Below, one piece after another: positions 1-11,860 of a DNA stretch of 64,000 bases. The first letter of the stretch is position 1, and each line of letters starts with the position of its first letter. The translations under genes and the position numbers were made by a program. Source of the DNA: Limnanthes douglasii subsp. nivea (Eukaryota > Streptophyta > Magnoliopsida > Brassicales > Limnanthaceae); assembly GCA_036936605.1 (NCBI GenBank), contig JAUPFV010000001.1:114894771-114958770 (forward strand), in the 5' to 3' direction. The notes under the pieces are model-generated. The model had not been told where the DNA came from, made no database searches, and was given only the letters and a program-made list of their open reading frames with translations.

Positions 1-349
1 TTTAATTTCACCAACACGAGACTTAAATTCGGAGTCTCATATAATTCAGTTAATAAAAAGAAATCCCAAACCAAAGAAAAAATAAAAGATAAGTTGTGTG
101 ATACATTTACTCTTCATCTTCTTCGATAATAGAGTTTAATAGGATAACTTATCATATCATCAGCCAAAGAACCTTACAGATATGAATTGAATATAAATTA
201 TGTAACACTATGAGAAAATATTTACTCATTCTTCATAAACATTAAAGCAAAGATTAATTTACATCGTATGTACATAACTTCGAGTTCAACCTACCAATCA
301 CCTAAAAATAAGGAGATGAAACCAATAAAAACCATATAAATCAATACAA
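1..349. other. No recognisable feature (possible LINE upstream part)
   Basis: AT-rich DNA directly upstream of the LINE fragment. It may be the missing middle of the LINE reverse transcriptase, but no frame reads convincingly. Confidence 0.3.
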
Positions 350-1660
350 TTACCAGTATGATCAATTTTTGGACTTCTAAGCACCTCTCCGACATAGGTA
401 GAATTCAACATATCAAACCCATCTTATTCGAATGGGCAGGTTTACTGGTCTTTGGTCTTCATTATTCGTATTCACACTCTTAAATAATACTTCTAACTCT
501 TTCGTAGATTTCTTTGGGCAAGTCCTGACCCAAAACTTACTAGATAAAACGTTGTTTAGTCTATAGTCATCTTGCCCTTAGATGAGGGGGTCTTGGGATT
601 CTTGACCTTAATTTATGGAATCGGGCGACCGCCCTTAAGAACATATGGTTCATTTTGAGCAACAACACTTCCTTAATCTAGGGTAACTGGATTATTACAA
701 TAAATGTAAGAGATAAATGCCTTTGGACTCTCCTTACATGCTCTTCTAATAGCTAGGGATAGAACACGATTATTAATTTTAAGTTTATTACCTTCAAGCT
801 ATACAAGGGTGTGATTGATAACCTACGCTCTACCTCACTATGGTACAAATATTTCCTATTTCCTAACTCTCTTTTGATCCGTTATGACCATAGTATCTTT
901 GATCATGCTTGCATGGACAAAAATATGAATGTCTTTGACATTATCAACAACGACTCTTGGAATTGGCCTAACAAACTATGTTAAGGCAAACAGTCCCACC
1001 AGGCTCACTTCCTAGAAATTGGTAACACTACAAATCTTCTTCAACCTTCTTCGCGTGAGATGAATGTTAAACTATTGATCCTTAAACCAAAACCATGCTT
1101 CTTTTATAATTAGTAGCATTTACTACCATATTAGGCCATTTAGGCCGAATATTCCTTGGCCTAATCTGGTTTGGAACAAGTACAATATCTCCAAGAACTT
1201 ATTTGTTTCTTGCTCGCCATCCAAGAAAAGCTTGGCATATGTGACAAGCTCAGTGTTTGGGGTTACATCATAGTCTCCAATTGTATCCTGTGTAACCTTT
1301 CCTCGGAGTCCACAAATAATCTATCGATGATTTTCCCTTTCTCTCAGCTTGCTTGGGAGGCATATACTATGAAACTCCAGTTTTCTTACTTGATCTCTGA
1401 TTGACCTAGTTGGCTGCACGCAGATACTTGTTGGACTTCTGCCCTCTCGGGCCTTAAACACATATGACGTACTTGATTCTATGCGGTGTTTTACCATTTA
1501 TGGGTTGAGAGGAACGTCACTATTTTCTCTACTTTTTCCACGATTGAATCTACCATTTTCCAACGGATCCTCTTTGACCTTTGTTACAGATTTAAGACAT
1601 GAATGTCTAGTGGCTATGATACCTTTTGTCTTATTAATTTACTCTTTTGTTTATATTTTT
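350..1660 (+). mobile_element. L1-type LINE, 3' half of ORF2, decayed
   Basis: Read over three plus frames, this matches the C-terminal third of plant L1-type reverse transcriptases. Landmarks in order: a stretch ending GRIQHIKPILFEW (thumb/connection, about 390-425), a GGLGI-like block followed by an LWN-like one (about 580-620), SLWYKYFLF and a WNWPN block (about 840-970), then the RT zinc-binding domain (PF13966 type) with CILCNLSSES and a WVERN-like block (about 1260-1510). These blocks occur in family order and spacing. At least ten stops and several frameshifts interrupt them, so it encodes nothing now. The catalytic RT core (FADD region) is not in the window. The 265 bases after it are probably the 3' UTR; I see no clear poly(A) tail or target duplication. 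Confidence 0.75.
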
Positions 1661-1924
1661 GTTTCTGCTTGGTCGGGTGATTTTATTGCCGCGTTGTCAT
1701 GCCATATTGTCATGCCATTGTGTTGTATTATTTCGTTTGCTTGTCATACTCTACTTATTTCAATTTCATTGTCATGTGCTTACAATGTTTCAAGAGGCTA
1801 CACCTCATGTAGTTGTCTTCCATTTTAGACTTCATTTTATGGGGACCTCCTCTATTAGTGATACTTGTATTTATATAGGAAATGACTCGTCGTACTTGTA
1901 AGCTCAAGTTTTACTTTAGTTTAT

Positions 1925-2301
1925 GGCTTTGAATAGTAAGTCGTCCCTGGACTATCAAATTTAGTGAAAGATAGTCCCTCGACTTCCAAAAGTATGGTGG
2001 TAGTCCATGGACTATCCAATTTGGATAAAGTTAGTCCTCCTGCGTGTGTTGGCTATTAATTTTTGTGGAAAATAGTCCCTCAATTATTCATTTTCGATAA
2101 AGTTAGTCCCTTTAATAAACATGCGATGAACTAACTTTGTCCAAAATGGATAGTCCAAGGACTACCACCAGACTTTTGAAAGTCGAGGGGTTATATGTCA
2201 CCAAAATGGATAGTCCAAGGACTACCACTGGACTTATGAAAGTCTAGGAAGTATCTGTCACTAAAATTTTATAGTCCATGGACGAGTTACTGTCCAAAGC
2301 C
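1925..2301. mobile_element. Mutator-type foldback MITE, copy 1
   Basis: A 377-bp noncoding element that starts GGCTTTGAATAGTAAG and ends as the inverted version (ACTGTCCAAAGCC). It is rich in alternating 'agtccatggactat' blocks that pair across the element. It is flanked by a 9-bp imperfect target duplication, ttagtttat (1916-1924) and ttaatttat (2302-2310). A 9-bp duplication with long inverted repeats is typical of Mutator-like MITEs. It shares termini and internal blocks with the element at 60480-60905. Inside, 2141-2200 is repeated in tandem at 2201-2260 (60 bp each). Confidence 0.85.
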
Positions 2302-2639
2302 TTAATTTATTTATTTTTACACCATAAAAAGTTTACTACTTAGTCCATTTAAAAATATATTTCCTAATAAACAAAAATCAAATTAGTTGAAAAATTAACA
2401 TAGATACAACAAAGATCAATATCGAAAATACTTTTATCAAGTGAATTTGATCCATAATTAGAAAAATAAAGAGAAAACAAAGATTAACCAAGAGTAGACA
2501 ACAACTTCCTAGACATGTACATCTGCTCCAGCTGAAACCAGTATAATTTCCTACCAAATCTCAACATACCATGAGGCTAGTAATAAAACAGCAAGAAGCG
2601 CTAAACGGGTTGTAATTAAAGGGAAAAGGGTTAGATCCC
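2302..2639. other. No gene seen
   Basis: Presumably element D integrase sequence too decayed to read. No reading frame or repeat was recognised. Confidence 0.3.
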
Positions 2640-2910
2640 ACTTTCACTCAGAACACTACAAAACCATAATGTGTTACCAATATAACTTCAAGGTTTGGTT
2701 AAGAACCTTTTAAAGTAGGAGATCAAGTTATAACAAAAGTATTCCTTTATATAAAATAAAAAAATCTTGGAAAAATGGCCCCAAACCGGGAAGACTCGTT
2801 CACTATTAAAGCTAAACTAAAATCAGGAACTCACACATTGTTGAATGAAGAAGGCCAAAAGGTTTGGCAGCCCCAAAACAATGAGAATTTAAAGATCTAT
2901 TGGGTTTGGC
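2640..2910 (+). pseudogene. Tat retrotransposon D: integrase C-terminus
   Basis: The plus strand reads KVGDQVITKVFL, then GKMAP, then LKSGTHTLLNEEGQ and a final ENLKIYW. This is the C-terminal module of plant Ty3/gypsy Tat integrases; compare GDKVLRNVFLHTKEK...GKLAPTWEGPYVV in element C at about 40315-40410. One stop (TAA) follows VFLYIK and a frameshift lies near 2710. Upstream integrase core is not readable. The conserved post-integrase motif follows at 2978 and the antisense ORF at 3880-6160, so the parts form one element in the usual order. Confidence 0.7.
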
Positions 2911-2977
2911 CTCATTAATTATACGTATATGTAAACTTTATTATACATTTGGTGTACTATTTCCTAACCAATAGAGC

Positions 2978-2997
2978 TGTAATGTTTTAATGAGACA
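2978..2997 (+). other. Conserved post-integrase motif (element D)
   Basis: The sequence is tgtaatgttttaatgagaca. It matches a block found at the same place just after integrase in elements E, C, A and B (consensus about GGAGGTTTTAATGAGGTGTC). Confidence 0.55.
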
Positions 2998-2999
2998 TA

Positions 3000-3880
3000 T
3001 ATCTTTAATAAACGTTGATTATTATCTTTATACTCTTATTTAATTTTTTCACATTACTTTTATACATTCACAAGGCAAGCAACCATATCCAAATGCAAAA
3101 GGTAAGTCTGGATTCCCAATGGTCTTCGACATAGCTCCAAAGCATAATAAAATGAAAAGCCTAAAATAACTTTCCGCCTTTTGAAGGGTTTTGGCCTCCC
3201 AATTAAACAATGTAAAACTTTACTAAGGATAAGTCTGAACAAGATTTTAGTACCTCGAAGAGTTTTGTCCTTCAAAATTATCAATGTAAAATATGAAAGA
3301 ACATAAAAAGTAAGGTTGAGCATGACCTTTAGCACTTTGGGAGCTTCAAGTACCCTATCACTGAACAAAGAAAAAATAAATACATAGATATTTTTGGATA
3401 GTTATCCCCAAAATAGTTATGTACCCTTAAAAATGAAGTTAAACAAGGATGGCACATGGTTCTTAGTCAGGTCTCGGTATTTTGAAACTAATCATTCCAT
3501 TTTAAAGAAACAGAATCTTGGATAGACCATGCTTTTGTTGCAAACAACATAAGAAAAACAAACACCAATGATAATTAAAGAACAATTTAATAAAAGGTTA
3601 CAAATGATAAATATCATAGCAAAATATCACAATCATGAGAACTTGGTTAAAAAAATTTCCCCCAATACGTGGGGGATTTGGTCATCAACAATACCTCAAA
3701 GACCATTAAAATACAGACACACAACCAAATTATAATACAAGTTACTAAGAGTTCATACCATTGTCATAAAATAACATCCAGTTTATCTTGTCCCTATTGG
3801 ATAATGCTCTTTGTCATCAACATCACAAGCAACACGTGGGGGAGAAAGAACAACTACTTGCTTAGGAGAAATTTTTTTCC
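3000..3880. other. Element D spacer, no gene seen
   Basis: Lies between the D pol end and the D antisense ORF, like the spacers in A, B and C. The minus frame 3060-3368 is open for about 100 codons but resembles no family I know. The 'cacgtggggga' word appears at 3666 and 3831 in slightly different forms. Confidence 0.3.
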
Positions 3881-3881
3881 T

Positions 3882-6160
3882 TTATGTCTCTATGATTTTC
3901 TCATACATTAAGTAAACATATTTCTTTAAGCATATCAAAAGCTCATACTTAAGAGAATTTTCCCGATCACATGTCTTGAGTCTTTCTGGATTAGTAAGAT
4001 AATTCCATAAACTATCCAACTGCCACTCAGGAAACATTTTATGAAATTTCAGCATAAGTATTTTCTCTGATTGAGGCATAACATCCTTCGTTGCTTCCAT
4101 CATGGATTCCTCGAAGCCATCTGCCTTTTTACCCCATTCAGGTTGCTTAGCCACCAAAATATCTACCATATTTTTCTTCTGGACTAAGGCTTCACCAAAA
4201 ATAACCTTCATTTCCCCCTAATCCTTTTACGAAATTCTACATTTAGGTTCCCATTCCTTTTGAACTTGAGCTAGTTTTGCATTGCCATTCGCAAGTCTTT
4301 TGGTCAAACATGATATCCACTCGGCTTGAAGTAAAAAGACGTTCTACATAAAGCTGCTAAATTATATAAAAGATAAGTGAAAGTAGATGATGGTCTTAAA
4401 CCCATAATCCAACTAAATTCTTACGAGAAACCTTTTTCTACAATTGACTAATAGTTTCAGACTTCGATTAAAGTTTATTTTTTCAGCATAATGCAAAATC
4501 ATGTGTATGATCCAACCTATATTTTATCCTATTATTGGATTTCTTCTTTACTTGAAGAGAAACCCTCAACTCCGGATTATCATCAAATGGCTTACCAGCC
4601 GCCACTATACTAGCCGAAGACCAACCATAAAGTTGGCAAGAGTTTGGAAAACATGATGCAATATGGTGAAGGACTTCAAAAATATATATAACACATGAAG
4701 AATATGTTGAGACTATCAGTTAGTGGTTCTTCCATATTTTTATCCTTCAATTTTATATGAGCATATGCATAACATCATGAGTGGCTGATTGGTTGGCCTC
4801 CACCTGAACTACTTCACCAATCTTCAGATTCTTCATATTAGAGGACCATTTCCTAGAATCTCTGATATGATTCTTGGTGATTATATGCTCCAACGTGTAA
4901 GTAACTTCAGCTTCAGTCCTAGCACCAATAGTTTTTCTTAAGGCCTTGAATTACATATTTGGATACACCTTCATTAGGGGGGTTTCTTTATCCTTCAGTG
5001 ACAGGAAGTTAAGCCACTGGCTTAGAGCCTTCTTAAAAAATAAATACACTTTTGGAGGAGAATGGAGGCATCGCTTCACGCATAGCCAACTCAGTTGGAA
5101 TAAGAATCAATTTATCCTCAATGAAAAGAAACCTGAAACCAACATTTTAAATTTAGTTGGGCAGATTAGCAACATCAGAGACTCAACTATTCATCATCAA
5201 CAAAACTATCAATAATATATAATACATATGGAAGGATAAATGTCTTAATATCAAGCACATTTAATTTAATATCACCACCGTTTGCCACCCATATAGTATT
5301 AGTGGCATCAACGCTTCAACAACCGAACCTTCCACAATATGGGTCTGATTATCCTAACTTTGACATAATACCCAATGTTTTTTTTGAAGACGTAGGATCA
5401 AACTTCTCACCCTTTCTCTTGGCCTCAAGAGCCCTTCATCCAGCACAGTCAGCCTCAGTAAATTTGGTAGACTTAAAAAAGGAACACACCATGCTCTAGT
5501 CCACCAACCTTACCTCTATGGATGCTCCTATCAACTCTAGTATCGTAAGTTCTTGTTTTCACGAATTCAGTAGATAAAGTCTTCACAATAATAAGCTTCC
5601 CAAACAGTATTTCTAGCTAGATATTATTGGGTTGCAGTCTTCCTCCTTAAAATACTATGTAGCCTTTTAACTTTAGAGGGAAAAATGGTTTTAAAAATTT
5701 CTTCGAAGAAGTTTCTTTCTCTTCACCTTTGGGCCCAACCTCATCAAACATATATAGACCAATAAAATCAGCAGCATTCGACCAAATGCCACTAAACACA
5801 AAGTTCTCAGGCACCATGATAGACATGTAAGAGCGCCTATACTTGGAAATTTCTCTCACTTGCGGAGCATAATAACTTACAATATCTTGAACTTTCTTAG
5901 AAAACAAATCTCCCATACAACAATTAACATATCAAGAAAACCTAATCACACATTTGGAAGGTGTCCAATATCAATCTCAATACATAAAGTGGGAATATAA
6001 TAAATGGATTACTTTTGAAGCTCCATGTATGTGAATATAAACATTTATTAACTTCCATGCTAGTCCCATAGTTACTAGACATGTAAATGAACTCCTTATT
6101 CCAAACCTTATTAAAGTGTGGAAGGTCAGTAACGATCTTCGCCTTATCATGCATGACAAT
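3882..6160 (-). pseudogene. Tat element D antisense extra ORF, decayed
   Basis: The minus frame ending at 3882 contains LKFHKMFPEWQLDSLWNYL. This matches the C-terminal helix of the antisense ORFs of element C (LLFHEKFLKRNLGDLWTF) and element A (LLLEIHATFPKANLSRFWEL). Upstream minus frames at 5647-5916 (RSYMSIMVPENFVFSG) and 5942-6154 (DLPHFNKVWNKEFIYMSSN) could be the middle and N-terminal parts of the gypsy-type 'putative transposase' domain (PF04195 type), but this is weaker. Position and strand relative to the D integrase fragment agree with A, B and C. Many stops and frameshifts; no function is expected. The alternative is an unrelated transposon protein. Confidence 0.45.
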
Positions 6161-7450
6161 GTAAAAAATAAGGACTTGGGCTTCGATTAATAATCAAAGT
6201 AATCGCCAAGAATATTCTAACTAAAATATCAGTACAATTTATATGAAAATATAATGGCCACCAACATGATCCTCTAGGAATTCGACACTAATTGGGTGGG
6301 ACAAATTTGAGTGTCCGTAGAAAACCTCAACATATCTTGGCTCAAGTGAAACCAAACCACCATCTTAAACATGTATGTCAAAAATACAACCTCATGAGCA
6401 TGATCATCCAGAGGAGTGTCACCCCTCTTGGTGAACCCAACTACCATATTATTTTGAATTCCCTACTATTTTAACTTACACTGCTAGTATTTTGTCTGAA
6501 TATAATTATAAAATTCCTCGCGTTTTTTTTAGTTTCAACAACACTAAGGCAGTTCAATACATGTTGAACTCTGTTTGGTTGATTTACTTTAGTATAAACC
6601 ATGGAGGTAGAAGCTTTGATTGGAATTATTGCAGCCAGATGAAGTGCACTTGTCTGATATGTGGCATGAATGGTAACAATGGGAACACCATCCTCCTTCA
6701 CACTATCCACATGTGTAACATCCTCTTTTATCATTTGAGGTTTTTGTCTCATTCTTTGCAGCGCCGATGTTGAGTCTTATTTTTATGATTTAGTGGGTGA
6801 TAGTGACCCAAGAGGGGCACTCGTTGTTTTTTAACTGTTAGAATCATCTCATTCATGGTGGTACTCTACCTTCGGCTTACTCTTTTTCACCATTCTTGTT
6901 TAACAGCTTGAGTTAATTAGAGGTTATTACGACCTGATGAATTTCTATATTAAATTAAAAAAACAATTTAAATGTGTTTGGGTTTCAGGAAGCAAATTAG
7001 ATTGTTGAAATATAAAATAAAGAAGATGAAGAAAAGAAAATATAGAGAGAGTGACATAATCTAGCAGTATATATACTTTACTTCAGGGCTATCCTGACAA
7101 TCCAAATGGTTTTAATCAAATGACATATATTTAATCAAAATGTGCATCCTTTACATTTTCCACGTATACGATCCTAAGGAAAAAGTGGAACAATCCACAT
7201 CCGTGGATTTCTTATTCAAAGCATGCGATTTCGTTATCTATTATCGCACATGCATTTCTCCAACGAGATTCCTATTTAATTACAATCAACCTCTCCATAA
7301 AATGACTACTTTCAGTTATAATAATATATTATTTGAATTTAAGCTTCCGATATATAACATCTTATGTATATAATAAATGTATCCAATATCTACAACCCGT
7401 AAAGCTTCGATCAACCATAAATTGAAGATAATTATATTCAGAGATCATAC
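6161..7450. other. No gene recognised
   Basis: Both strands carry short open frames (for example 6471-6752 minus, 7140-7373 plus) with no recognisable domain. It probably contains the 3' end of element D, but I could not place an LTR. Confidence 0.3.
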
Positions 7451-7644
7451 CTTGATGAATCATTTGTTGCTTTGGAGTTGGTGACATAGTCCTTTGTCCA
7501 TCCTTTAAAAATAACTAGGGGATCTACTCTTCTATATCTTGACGTAATCTGAAGCATATTCATGCTTATGGGCACCAAGATTCGATCGAATGATCTAACT
7601 AAACTAGAAAACCAATTTGAAGATGCATCTGAATTTTTGTTCAT
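7451..7644 (-). pseudogene. Orphan exon-like block, unknown protein
   Basis: On the minus strand a 194-base open block is bounded by a good acceptor (pyrimidine-rich tract then CATTAG) and a donor (CATCAAG|GTATGATC). The reading FDRILVPISMNMLQITSRYR then VDPLVIFKGWTKDYVTNSK looks like ordinary soluble protein, and its composition is less AT-biased than the flanks. I do not recognise the family. No neighbouring exon could be found, so it is either a captured gene fragment carried by a transposon or a leftover of a deleted gene. Confidence 0.35.
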
Positions 7645-8489
7645 CTAATGTAAGTTGAAATTTTATCAAAAGAAGCACAAATATATAAAAGACTCTTATA
7701 AGTCTAGAAAATGTTAAACTATGGTACTAATCAATAAGAAGAACATTCGTCTGAAGCAACAAGACACAAAAAGCAATCAGCCAGCTTGGTTAAGAAAATA
7801 TAACAAACAGCTCATATTATGTGAAATCTTTCTTGACTCTCTAGCAGAGACTAGGGGAATATTGATAAGAAGTAAATTGGCTTATCCAAATTACTCGGCC
7901 CATAAATGAACAATAGCCTAATGGATTGTATTTTAGACAAAAAAATAAAGAAAAGATAAGTAATAGAGTACCATAATATTTGTATTAAATACTCATTATC
8001 TCATATCAATGTTTATCTCTATTTTATAAATATGATATATCATTATGTAATCTAGATCTTTGCAATAATAACGATATACCATACATGGTATAATATTTTC
8101 TAAGTAAGTTTAAATCTCTTAACTGAACATACAATAACTTGATATATATATATATAAATAAAAGTTTAATCTTAAGTCTTAACCAAGCTCATGCTACACT
8201 TGGAATACTAAACTTTTGACATTCAAATTCTACTAACCAACTTAAATCATACCATATATAAAAATAATTATTTTTTATTATGGATAATTAATTAAATAAA
8301 AAAATATTAGTTCGACTACTTTTAATTATTATTTTTAGTTAAGAGACCTAATTATTTTTTATTGTGTATAATTAATTTTATAAATTATTTTTTATTATGG
8401 ATAATTAATTTTATAAATTATTAGTCTCTCATATCAAATCTATTATATATAGGTAGTTAGAATAAAATAGTATCAAAACTACGATCATA
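7645..8489. other. AT-rich spacer with 34-bp repeats
   Basis: No gene. From about 8265 to 8420 a motif like aattattttttattatgga recurs; the clearest pair starts at 8350 and 8384 (34 bp apart). A short (TA)n run lies near 8140. Confidence 0.5.
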
Positions 8490-9950
8490 TTCTCGATTGG
8501 TAATCAGTCAAGCAAGAGGTCTTTATGAGACAAAGCAAGAGAGAATAAGGAGGTACTTAGAGGCACTTCATAAATGGAAAAAGAAATTAGAGCAAATAGA
8601 ATACGAACACATGCCTCATCTTGATAACTCGACTACCGATGTTTTGGTAAAACCAACATATTTAAGAGACAACCGACTTGTTATTATCTAAGAAATATCA
8701 ACCAAAGAGGACATTCTTTCATGGCAACATAAACAGTTGATGGCTGGCAATAAAATTACTTATAATGTTTGAGGAATAAATTATTTCTTGAAAGAAAATC
8801 CAAGGAGCGATCGCTGAGAATATGAGTTGATAAGTACGTGGTTCTTGACGATGTCTTATACTATAAGAGCTCTACGAGATCGATCTTACGTTTTTTGAGA
8901 AAATATGAGGGTATATTTATACTTAGAGACTTACACAAAGGGTTTGTTAAGGCTCACTGTGTACATCAAAGCTTAATGAGACGGTTATTTTTTGCAGATT
9001 TTTATTGGCTAAAATTGGAAGCAAATATCGAGGTCATCATGCGAGGATATGAAGTTTGTCAAAAGTATGTTCATAGGAGTTATTTGCTAAGTGAGGGATC
9101 GACTTAGTGGGATCTCTACCGATGGTTACAAAGAAAATAAATTTTAGTAGTGGTTGTCGACTACTTTATAAAATGGGTTGAAACAAAATCTTTGTACAAG
9201 ACAATGACTCAAGAAATTTGCAACTTCTTGCAAAGTCAAATCTTGTCCAGTTTTAGGGTCCCAAGAATTTTAATGACATGTAACGAACCGCAGTTTCAAA
9301 ATGAAGTGATCACGACATTCTATAGAAGATATGGGGTGGAACAATATTTTTTGACTCCGTATTATCCCCAAGAAAATGGCCAAGTAGAACCGACGAACAA
9401 AACTATTGTAGATAGAATAAAGAAAAACATTGTGAGAGCTAAAGGGAAATGACCTGATAAATTAGCAACTGTGCTTTGTGTATATAGAACGACCCCTAGG
9501 TCGGCTACTGGCGAAAACCCAATTTACTTAGTATATGGAATGGAGGTTGTAGTTCCCGTGAAGATCAGTATCCCTAGTTGCATAATCAAATATTACTCGA
9601 AGGAAAAAAAATATGTAGACTTAATTGAGGAACGACGCGACCAGGCTCGGGTTAGGGCAGAAGACTACAAACTTAATGAAGAACATATTCGATTCCAAAC
9701 ACAAACTTCGAACGCTTAAGGAAAATGATATGGTCATAAAGAAAATTTTCAAGAGGCAAAAGATAAAAATACAGGAAAACTAGCTCCCAACTGGGATGGA
9801 TCGTACAAATTAATCTCTTAAAGGCATCATAGAGCGTATCGGTTAGAAACATGGCAGGGAACACTCTACAGAATCCTTGGACCATCCAGCATGGCCGTGC
9901 ATTCTTTTTTCCTTCTGGTGGCACACGAGGGTTTATTTATGAGACATAAT
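8490..9950 (+). pseudogene. Tat retrotransposon E: RNase H end and integrase, decayed
   Basis: Domains in order on the plus strand: C-terminus of the second (archaeal-type) RNase H with QARGLYETKQERIRRYLEAL and EHMPHLDNS (8497-8640); integrase zinc-binding domain with HKGFVKAHC and YEVCQKYVH (8935-9075); integrase core with VVDYFIKWVE (9150), TCNEPQF (9279) and PQENGQVEP (9367); then YRTTPRSATGENP (9483), LIEERRDQARVRAED (9625) and a frameshifted LAPNWDGSY-like end (about 9780). The second catalytic Asp (TDNGPQF in the family) is Cys here. Several stops lie between blocks. The post-integrase motif lies at 9927. No LTR was found on either side. Confidence 0.85.
9927..9949 (+). other. Conserved post-integrase motif (element E)
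   Basis: The core gagggtttatttatgagaca lies directly after the integrase end, as in elements A, B, C and D. Confidence 0.5.
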
Positions 9951-11580
9951 GTAATTCAATTCATTAATAAAAAACATTACCTTTAAAATAGAACATTATT
10001 ATTATATTAAAAAATGTATAATCATAATATAAAATTAAATATTCCAATCATAAAATTAGATATTCAAAAGAAAAAATCAAATAATAAAAGTAGATATTTG
10101 AGTTTGAAAAGAAGAACCTAAAAATAAAATAAATATTAAAATATATATAAAAAAAAATAAGACAATAACCAAATACAATTAAATATTTAGATGAAAAAGA
10201 TAAATATTTCGACAATTTTTTTTATATCACAGAAATAAATATTTGAGTTATAACTTTTTTTTATAAAATAAATAAAAATTATATAAAAATTTATATATAA
10301 TTAATTAAAAACATGGTTAATAGTCCACCCATAAAGTTAACGATCGTATTGAATTGTGGTTTAAAATTTCAAATTAGCAAATTTTATTGACAAAACACGC
10401 TCAAAGTTGAAAAACAAACAAATTATATTTTAAAAATATTAAAAATATTAAATAAAAAACTTTATCATATGTTTGCTATAAATAAATTATAATTAAAAAT
10501 ATTAAAAATATTAAATAAAAGACTTTATCATTACGTAAATCTCCCTTAAAATAATAAATAGAAATAATTATTTTTCGATATTGTTGATACTTTATTTTAA
10601 AATATTATAATAATAACAATTAAATCCTCCATTTTTTCCCACTTACTCTGATTAGGAGATGCGGACAAATCAAACTCATCAGAAAGTTTACGTAAATACC
10701 ATTACACTCAACTTTGGCTTTCGTCAATCCATCCAAGACCACAACGCGTACTTTTGCAGCTCGTGATCATCTAGCATCCAGTTTATAGTTGAACTTTCAT
10801 ATTTTCTCGTTATGTCATAACTAAATTTGTAATAAATTATCCTCCTGTAACGGTGGATCTGCTTCGATTCAAGGCAGACCATAAGGGTATGTTCCTTTCC
10901 GGCAAGCTGTGTTAGATTCGCATCAGTACGATATTTTAAGTTTTAAGAGATATATATTAGTTTAGTTTATTTTTTAAAATGTTATCATACCATAAAAGTA
11001 TGTTATTAACCAAAACAAATCTACCTTTCCGGCAAACTTTGTGTTAGATACATTTTAAGTTTACAAACTTTGTGTTAGATACATTTTAAGTTTACGTGAT
11101 ATATATTTCCATTTCCATTTCACTTCTTTCAAACGTGTTCCGATTCCAAGTAAATAATTATTTTATAATATAACAAAAAGTTTTCATTAATACTCTTAAT
11201 CTTTTTGATAAAGATAGTAATTCGATTGTACGGAACAATCCGTTTTATTAGGAGTTTAAAAACTAATTATTTATACTATCGTTAAGTTTAAAATCCATCG
11301 GACATCTCAAAGATTTAAAATTTATTTGGTTTAATAAAAACTATTCGGTTTTCCAAAACACAAAAATAACAAGTCAAATATATCACGCATAAAATTATTA
11401 CATTTTTATGTAAGAACATAATCTCATTTATTATAGATAGTCTAAAATCTATTTGGATTATAGTCGAACTAAATGAATAAAACATTTCTTAATCATCATT
11501 AAGTATTATATTTGGTGTTATATTTCACTGTCATTTTGAATCTCCGAATTCCATCGGTATTCATCTAAGCTAACTTATAT
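9951..11580. other. AT-rich stretch, no gene; local duplications; possible LTR of G
   Basis: Very AT-rich. Two copies of a 35-base block begin at 10432 and 10495. 'cctttccggcaa' and its following sequence occur near 10897 and again near 11025. The right end (from somewhere after 11100) should be the LTR that ends at 11586, but I cannot fix its start. Confidence 0.4.
11033..11094. repeat. 31-bp tandem duplication
   Basis: Two adjacent identical 31-bp copies (11033-11063 and 11064-11094), each beginning caaactttgtgttagatac. Confidence 0.9.
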
Positions 11581-11860
11581 TCACCAAATTGGTGTCATCT
11601 ATTGCAATGACTGGCACCAAAGCTTTTAAATTCAAAAACTAAAAAAAATAAATCGGAATCATGACGGATTCGACAAAAAAACACTTCGTCCAACAATAGG
11701 AATGTCGTTGACGAAAATGTGGAAGTGATAAAGATGTTTGTACCCAAATTGACTGTCCAGATGGTTGGCTTCCAAAGTTTAGCACATAAGCTGAGGGAGG
11801 AGAGTAAGCTGAGGGAGGAGAGTACTAAGATGTTATAGGAAATGATGTATTCTCTTACTT
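11581..11860 (+). mobile_element. Tat-like element G: LTR end, primer-binding site, gag start
   Basis: TTCACCA at 11580-11586 is followed by aattggtgtcatctattgc. This matches the LTR-end/primer-binding-site junctions of element B (CTCACCA|AATTGGCGACTCC) and element C (CTCACCA|AAATTGGCGACC). An ATG (tgcaatgactggcacc) follows, and about 11700-11840 reads ENVEVIKMFVPKLTVQMVGF then KLREESKLREES, which fits a gag N-terminus. An 18-bp tandem duplication (taagctgagggaggagag) lies at about 11788-11823. No further gag or pol can be followed. Confidence 0.4.

Noticed and set aside
1481..1828. Membrane protein with hydrophobic segments
   Set aside because: The hydrophobic reading is an out-of-frame translation of T-rich LINE 3' sequence; the adjacent frame carries LINE motifs.
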